A DNA stretch of 8,439 nucleotides from Archaeoglobi archaeon (GTDB lineage: Archaea; Halobacteriota; Archaeoglobi; Archaeoglobales; Archaeoglobaceae), in assembly GCA_029259455.1 (NCBI GenBank), contig JAPDIT010000048.1, forward strand, positions 1 through 8,439. The letters run 5' to 3'. Below the pieces are notes generated by a model. The model had not been told where the DNA came from. It made no database searches and saw nothing but the letters and a program-made list of their open reading frames with translations. Positions 5,288 through 8,439 of this stretch are shown in pieces. The number at the start of each line of letters is the position of its first letter. The stretch's first letter is position 1. Position numbers and translations under genes: made by a program.

Positions 5288-5878
5288 ATGAAGCTTGTTG
5301 CAACGGTTTCAAATTTTGAAGAACTCAATCTTGCCCAAGATGCGGATGCTGTTGAGCTCAGACTCGACCTATTCGACTTTAGAAATGCTAAAGTTGACAA
5401 GGAAAAAATTCTGACGTGCAGGAGGGTTTCAGATGGCGGAAAGTTTGAGGGTGAGGAGAGCAAGAGACTTGAGTGGATTAGGGAGGCTTTTGATTCACTC
5501 AACCCCGAATATGTCGATCTGGAGAACGATCTTCCAGACTCTGCCTTCGATTTCAACTGCAAGATAATTGAATCCTATCACAATTTCAAGGAGACACCTG
5601 ACTATAATGAGCTGAGGAGCATTGTTGAGGGCAGAAGAGGAGATGTTGTCAAAATCGCGACCATGGGGAGAAGCATAAGGGATGTGGAGAAGATCGTCAG
5701 GATTCTTGTAAACTACGACGATGTTGTCGCTTTCCTCATGGGGAAGGAGTTCAGCTTTACCCGCATCTTTGCCGCCTACCTTGGCTCTCCATTCGTTTAC
5801 TGCTATGTGGGAGAACCCAAGGCTCCAGGACAGCTGAGCCTAAATGATGCAAGAGAGATTATCAGCAGGCTGAGGTGA
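5288..5878 (+). CDS. aroD: type I 3-dehydroquinate dehydratase
   Basis: This enzyme dehydrates 3-dehydroquinate to 3-dehydroshikimate, the step immediately after AroB'. It is a Schiff-base class I aldolase-type TIM barrel. It has 196 residues, shorter than the roughly 225-250 of bacterial type I enzymes but normal for this archaeal group. Active-site features are visible in order: ELRLD (23-27) with substrate-binding Glu and Arg, SYHNF with catalytic His98, VVKIAT with Schiff-base Lys122, Arg128 shortly after, and the closing loop APGQLS (179-184) that covers the substrate. The ATG at 5288 follows the aroB' stop by two bases. The 3' end carries the Shine-Dalgarno sequence of the next gene. 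All key residues are present, so it should be active. Confidence 0.95.
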   Translation: MKLVATVSNFEELNLAQDADAVELRLDLFDFRNAKVDKEKILTCRRVSDGGKFEGEESKRLEWIREAFDSLNPEYVDLENDLPDSAFDFNCKIIESYHNFKETPDYNELRSIVEGRRGDVVKIATMGRSIRDVEKIVRILVNYDDVVAFLMGKEFSFTRIFAAYLGSPFVYCYVGEPKAPGQLSLNDAREIISRLR

Positions 5879-5879
5879 T
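5872..5879 (+). promoter_or_regulatory. Shine-Dalgarno site of the fusion gene, spanning the aroD stop
   Basis: GAGGTGAT includes the aroD TGA stop (5876-5878) and precedes the ATG at 5883 at good spacing. A ribosome terminating on aroD is placed to start the next gene, indicating translational coupling. Confidence 0.65.
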
Positions 5880-5882
5880 TTT

Positions 5883-7736
5883 ATGAGAATACTAATTTAC
5901 GGCGTTGGAAACATGGGAAAGCTCTTCAGAGACCTTTTTTACGGCAGAGGATACTACGTCAGAGGATACGACATAGACCAGATGAAGAAGGACACAAACA
6001 GCATTTCTGGCTTCGACGTAATTTTCGTCTGCACTCCGATGTACGCGCTTGAAGAGGCTTTAGAGCACATAAAGAGGGGAGCGATGAAGGATGCCTTGCT
6101 CGTGGACATTTCGTCGGTCAAAAAGGTCTCGGTCCCTCTTTTCGAGAAGTCTGGATTCGACTTCCTCAGCATTCACCCGATGCTCGGTGGAGACAGCGAG
6201 CTTGCTCTTTCAAACGTCATAGTTGTTCGGGAATCTGGAAGAGAGGAGGAGAAGGTAATTCTGAACGAGCTGAGGAGATGCGGAGCTGTTCTAAGCAGAC
6301 TCGATGTTGAGGAGCACGACAGAAAGATGGCTGAGATTCAGGGGATAGCGCACTTCATCCTCGTTTCGATGGCAGATTATTTAAGATACGACAAGGAGGA
6401 GTTGAAATATGCCTCTCCGATTTTCACAGTGCTCTACAAGCTTGCAAGCAGGATCATAAACCAGAACTGGGAGATGTACTACCAGATTCAGAAGAACGCG
6501 GAAGAGATGAGAAGAGAATACCTCGAAAGAGCAATGGAGCTCCACGAGAAGATGAAAGACAGAGAGAGCTTCAGAAGAATCTTTGAAGAGCTTAGAAAGA
6601 TTTACACCGACTACGAGTCGAGCACGATTATCCTTGAGTCCTACAAAGCCACAAAAAAGGCTGAGAGTATAGATGAGCTTCGGGGACTTATAAAATCCAT
6701 TGACTCTTTGATTTTGAGGCTGATTGAGAGGAGAATCGACGCTGCAAGACAGATTGCTAGGATAAAGATGGAGAAGGGAGAGCCTATAGAGGTTAGAGAC
6801 GTTGAGGAGGAGAAGCTGTGGGAGGTTGTTTCAAAAACAAATCTTAATCCCGTGAAGCTGAAAGAGGTCTTTGAGGGAATAATGAGCCTAGCAAAGGAGG
6901 AGGAGTACAAGGTTGCTGGAGTGAAGTACACAATTGCCGTTCTCGGTCCGCAGGGAAGCTTCAGCGAGGAGATGGCATTGAAGCTTGTCGGTTCGCGAGT
7001 GCCGTTGCGTTACTGCTCCACGACGGATGAGATAGTTAAGCTCGTTGAAAGCGGGGAGGTTGATTACGGTTTGGTGCCAATAGAGAATTCGGTTAACGGC
7101 ACAGTTCTGCCAGTTCTCGATGCATTAATGAACCACGACGTCGAGGTTTTCGGAGAGGCGAGGCTTGAGGTCATTCACTGCCTCGCTGCGAAGAGAAAAA
7201 TAGAGTTGAAGGAAATAAAGACCATCTACTCCCACCCGCAGGCCGTTGCGCAGTGCATGGGCTTCATAAACAACTACCTTCCCTCTGTTGTGATAAGGTA
7301 CACCACCTCAACCAGCGATGCAGCCAGAATGCTCGACGACTATTCTGCAGCAATAATGTCTGAGAATGCTGCAAGATTTTACAGGCTGCACGTGCTCAGA
7401 AAGGGGATACAGGATCTGAAGGGCAGAAACATAACGAGGTTTTACCTGATAAGGAAGAGGACTGGAAAGAGTGAAGGAAACGTAACATCACTCTTCTTCG
7501 GAGTTGAAGATAGGCCTGGAGCCCTTAAGGATGTGCTTGATATCTTTTACAGGAAAGGATTCAATTTGAGAAAGCTTGAGTCGAGGCCTGCCGGAACAGG
7601 GCTTGGGGACTATGTCTTCTTTGTCGAGGTAGAGGCTCCGCTGAAAGAGGAGGACTTGCAGGATTTGAAGCAGGTTACGACCTTCTACAAAGTGGTTGGC
7701 GTTTTTGATGAGGTTAGGAGGTTGGATGCCTTCTGA
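5883..7736 (+). CDS. tyrA/pheA: trifunctional fusion: prephenate dehydrogenase - chorismate mutase - prephenate dehydratase
   Basis: This single 617-residue chain holds the enzymes that take chorismate to prephenate and then toward both Tyr and Phe. Residues 1 to about 255 form a TyrA-type dehydrogenase, with the Rossmann GxGxxG (GVGNMG, 7-12), Asp30 at the end of the second strand favouring NAD+, SSVK (77-80), HPM (98-100) and an EHDRKMAEIQG helix (144-154). Residues about 260-342 are an AroQ chorismate mutase helix bundle with Arg267, Arg284 and Lys295 at the expected catalytic positions. Residues about 348-525 are a prephenate dehydratase (GPQGSFSE 355-362, PIENSVNGT 399-407, TRF 518-520). 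Residues about 534-610 are an ACT domain with PGAL (545-548) and ESRP (566-569), the usual Phe-binding allosteric site. The architecture is unbroken and each domain is near normal length. I associate this domain order with A. fulgidus. It is last in the operon, with a good Shine-Dalgarno sequence. Confidence 0.95.
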   Translation: MRILIYGVGNMGKLFRDLFYGRGYYVRGYDIDQMKKDTNSISGFDVIFVCTPMYALEEALEHIKRGAMKDALLVDISSVKKVSVPLFEKSGFDFLSIHPMLGGDSELALSNVIVVRESGREEEKVILNELRRCGAVLSRLDVEEHDRKMAEIQGIAHFILVSMADYLRYDKEELKYASPIFTVLYKLASRIINQNWEMYYQIQKNAEEMRREYLERAMELHEKMKDRESFRRIFEELRKIYTDYESSTIILESYKATKKAESIDELRGLIKSIDSLILRLIERRIDAARQIARIKMEKGEPIEVRDVEEEKLWEVVSKTNLNPVKLKEVFEGIMSLAKEEEYKVAGVKYTIAVLGPQGSFSEEMALKLVGSRVPLRYCSTTDEIVKLVESGEVDYGLVPIENSVNGTVLPVLDALMNHDVEVFGEARLEVIHCLAAKRKIELKEIKTIYSHPQAVAQCMGFINNYLPSVVIRYTTSTSDAARMLDDYSAAIMSENAARFYRLHVLRKGIQDLKGRNITRFYLIRKRTGKSEGNVTSLFFGVEDRPGALKDVLDIFYRKGFNLRKLESRPAGTGLGDYVFFVEVEAPLKEEDLQDLKQVTTFYKVVGVFDEVRRLDAF

Positions 7737-7750
7737 TTTTTCACTATTTT
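7737..7750 (+). terminator. T-rich terminator after the aromatic operon
   Basis: TTTTT directly follows the stop codon (7737-7741) and TTTT occurs again at 7747-7750. T-runs of this kind act as archaeal terminators. No hairpin precedes it. Confidence 0.4.
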
Positions 7751-7816
7751 ATGTTGCTTCGAGAGGCTTTTGAAACGCATTGAGACCTACAAAGTTCAGG
7801 AATAACTGCCGACCGC

Positions 7817-7888
7817 ATTCAACAACATACGGCTCCGCTACGCCCAAATTCGGCATAGCCGAATTTCGCATGTCCAAGAACGTTAGGC
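7817..7888. other. attC-like imperfect inverted repeat
   Basis: The left edge ATTCAAC (7817-7823) fits the RYYYAAC consensus and the right edge GTTAGGC (7882-7888) fits GTTRRRY, the outer boxes of integron attC recombination sites. Inside them ACATACG (7825-7831) pairs with CGCATGT (7867-7873) with one mismatch, and the perfect hairpin 7846-7866 forms the top. The right end (AAGAACGTTAGGC) resembles known attC ends. Against this, the spacers are unequal (1 versus 8 bases) and the two outer boxes are not complementary to each other. No integrase is in the window. It could equally be a transposon-end hairpin or an unrelated structured element. Confidence 0.28.
7846..7866. repeat. perfect hairpin, 9-bp stem with 3-base loop
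   Basis: AAATTCGGC (7846-7854), loop ATA, GCCGAATTT (7858-7866). All nine pairs are Watson-Crick. It sits in the 251-base stretch 7742-7992, which has no supportable gene. No T-run follows directly, so it is not a standard terminator. It is the apex of a larger imperfect inverted structure. Confidence 0.85.
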
Positions 7889-7953
7889 TTATAATTGTGA
7901 TAATAATTTGTCTGTAGGTAAGGGGTAAGTAAATAAGATACTGACGGTGTGAA

Positions 7954-7974
7954 CGAAAAGCATTTATTATATAA
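7954..7974 (+). promoter_or_regulatory. BRE/TATA promoter of the orphan ORF
   Basis: CGAAAAG (7954-7960) is a near-ideal BRE and TTTATTATATAA (7963-7974) a strong TATA box. The TATA centre is about 26 bases upstream of the ATG at 7993, predicting a leaderless transcript. No Shine-Dalgarno sequence precedes that ATG. Confidence 0.7.
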
Positions 7975-7992
7975 TCATACTAAAAGTTACCC

Positions 7993-8370
7993 ATGTACTG
8001 CAAATTAGAATTAGAGAACCAGCAGACACCTATACTTAACTTGCTGTATAACCTTATGACAGAATCCCTGAACGAGTTAGGTTTCAGCATTGCGGAGGAT
8101 TTAACTGCATATTCTCTGATAAGAACTTTTGTAATCAGGACGATTAAAAGCATATCAGAAGACATAGTCGGGAAAGATAGAACGACATTAATCAAAAGTA
8201 TCCAAAGATTAACAGAAATTGAGGATTTGCTTTACAACCAGCTTGAGCTATTTCCCGGAATTATTAACGGAAGAATCAGTCTTACGGGAATAATAGACTC
8301 AACGTTCTTAAAGCGTTTCAGCGAAAAAGTTTACTCAGCAAAGCTCAGATGGAACTACGTCAAAAAATGA
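7993..8370 (+). CDS. uncharacterised 125-aa protein
   Basis: I do not recognise this gene. It encodes 125 residues from the ATG at 7993 to the TGA at 8368-8370, with no membrane segment, signal peptide or obvious metal or nucleotide motif. The sequence is Leu/Ile-rich and probably mostly helical, with charged helices around residues 20-80 (for example DLTAYSLIRTFVIRTIKSI), and it ends in a basic tail (RWNYVKK). A strong BRE/TATA promoter at the right distance supports real expression without a leader. Base composition is clearly more AT-rich than the aromatic operon and similar to the HNH ORF at the other end, so it probably belongs to an accessory insert. In the last 69 bases of the window a +1-shifted plus frame stays open to the edge (from about 8311) without an ATG, and a minus frame ends with TGA after about 20 residues. 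Neither is firm enough to list as a gene. Confidence 0.72.
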   Translation: MYCKLELENQQTPILNLLYNLMTESLNELGFSIAEDLTAYSLIRTFVIRTIKSISEDIVGKDRTTLIKSIQRLTEIEDLLYNQLELFPGIINGRISLTGIIDSTFLKRFSEKVYSAKLRWNYVKK

Positions 8371-8439
8371 AATCCTTCAGGAACAGATAAACTGCTGTTT
8401 GTTCACGGATAAAGGAATATACACAGCATACACTGAAAT

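Noticed and set aside
7765..7800. Stretch resembling a CRISPR repeat (TTTTGAAACGC ... GACCTACAAAG)
   Set aside because: Only one copy is present, without spacers or a second repeat, so there is no array.
8371..8439. Short frames open to the right edge on both strands
   Set aside because: The plus frame has no ATG or Shine-Dalgarno sequence and the minus frame is only about 20 residues. Neither can be judged without the sequence beyond the window.

Overview
The window looks like archaeal chromosome, most likely Archaeoglobus (A. fulgidus or a close relative). It carries the archaeal 3-dehydroquinate route (ADH synthase plus DHQ synthase II), an archaemetzincin, TATA/BRE-type promoters about 26 nt upstream of ATG codons, and a TyrA-AroQ-PheA three-domain fusion that I associate with A. 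fulgidus. The genus is inferred from gene content, not from a database search.

Layout. (1) 1-504: AT-rich accessory flank with a small HNH endonuclease ORF whose 5' end is poorly defined. A perfect 19-bp palindrome lies near its start, and a possible minus-strand gene runs off the left edge. (2) 556-3292: a compact plus-strand operon of an M50/CBS intramembrane metalloprotease, a TraB/PrgY-family membrane protein and archaemetzincin AmzA. (3) 3293-3553: a 261-bp non-annotated stretch that is the most interesting part of the window. It holds a TATA box, a 21-bp palindrome, and a 25-codon ORF at 3400-3477 whose last 15 residues are FGFYFGFSFGYWFSF (7 Phe, 2 Tyr, 1 Trp). It also holds competing RNA hairpins inside that ORF and a second mini-ORF of 11 codons with a strong Shine-Dalgarno sequence. 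(4) 3554-7736: the aromatic amino acid operon aroA'-aroB'-aroD-tyrA/aroQ/pheA, with overlaps or gaps of a few bases. (5) 7737-8439: AT-rich accessory flank with a perfect 9-bp-stem hairpin inside an attC-like imperfect inverted repeat, then an orphan 125-aa ORF with its own promoter. The last 69 bases (8371-8439) contain no gene I can support, although one plus and one minus frame are open to the edge.

How the genes work together. AroA' makes the 6-deoxy sugar-derived precursor ADH. AroB' oxidatively deaminates and cyclises it to 3-dehydroquinate, and AroD dehydrates that to 3-dehydroshikimate. The fusion enzyme acts after chorismate, with chorismate mutase, prephenate dehydratase (Phe branch) and prephenate dehydrogenase (Tyr branch) activities in one chain. 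The genes for the steps between dehydroshikimate and chorismate are not here. The Phe/Tyr/Trp-rich mini-ORF directly in front of this operon has the hallmarks of an attenuator leader peptide sensing the pathway's end products. Its ATG falls at the predicted transcription start, so it would be read as a leaderless message. I know of no experimentally established ribosome-mediated attenuator of this kind in Archaea, so this is the main candidate for an undescribed system.
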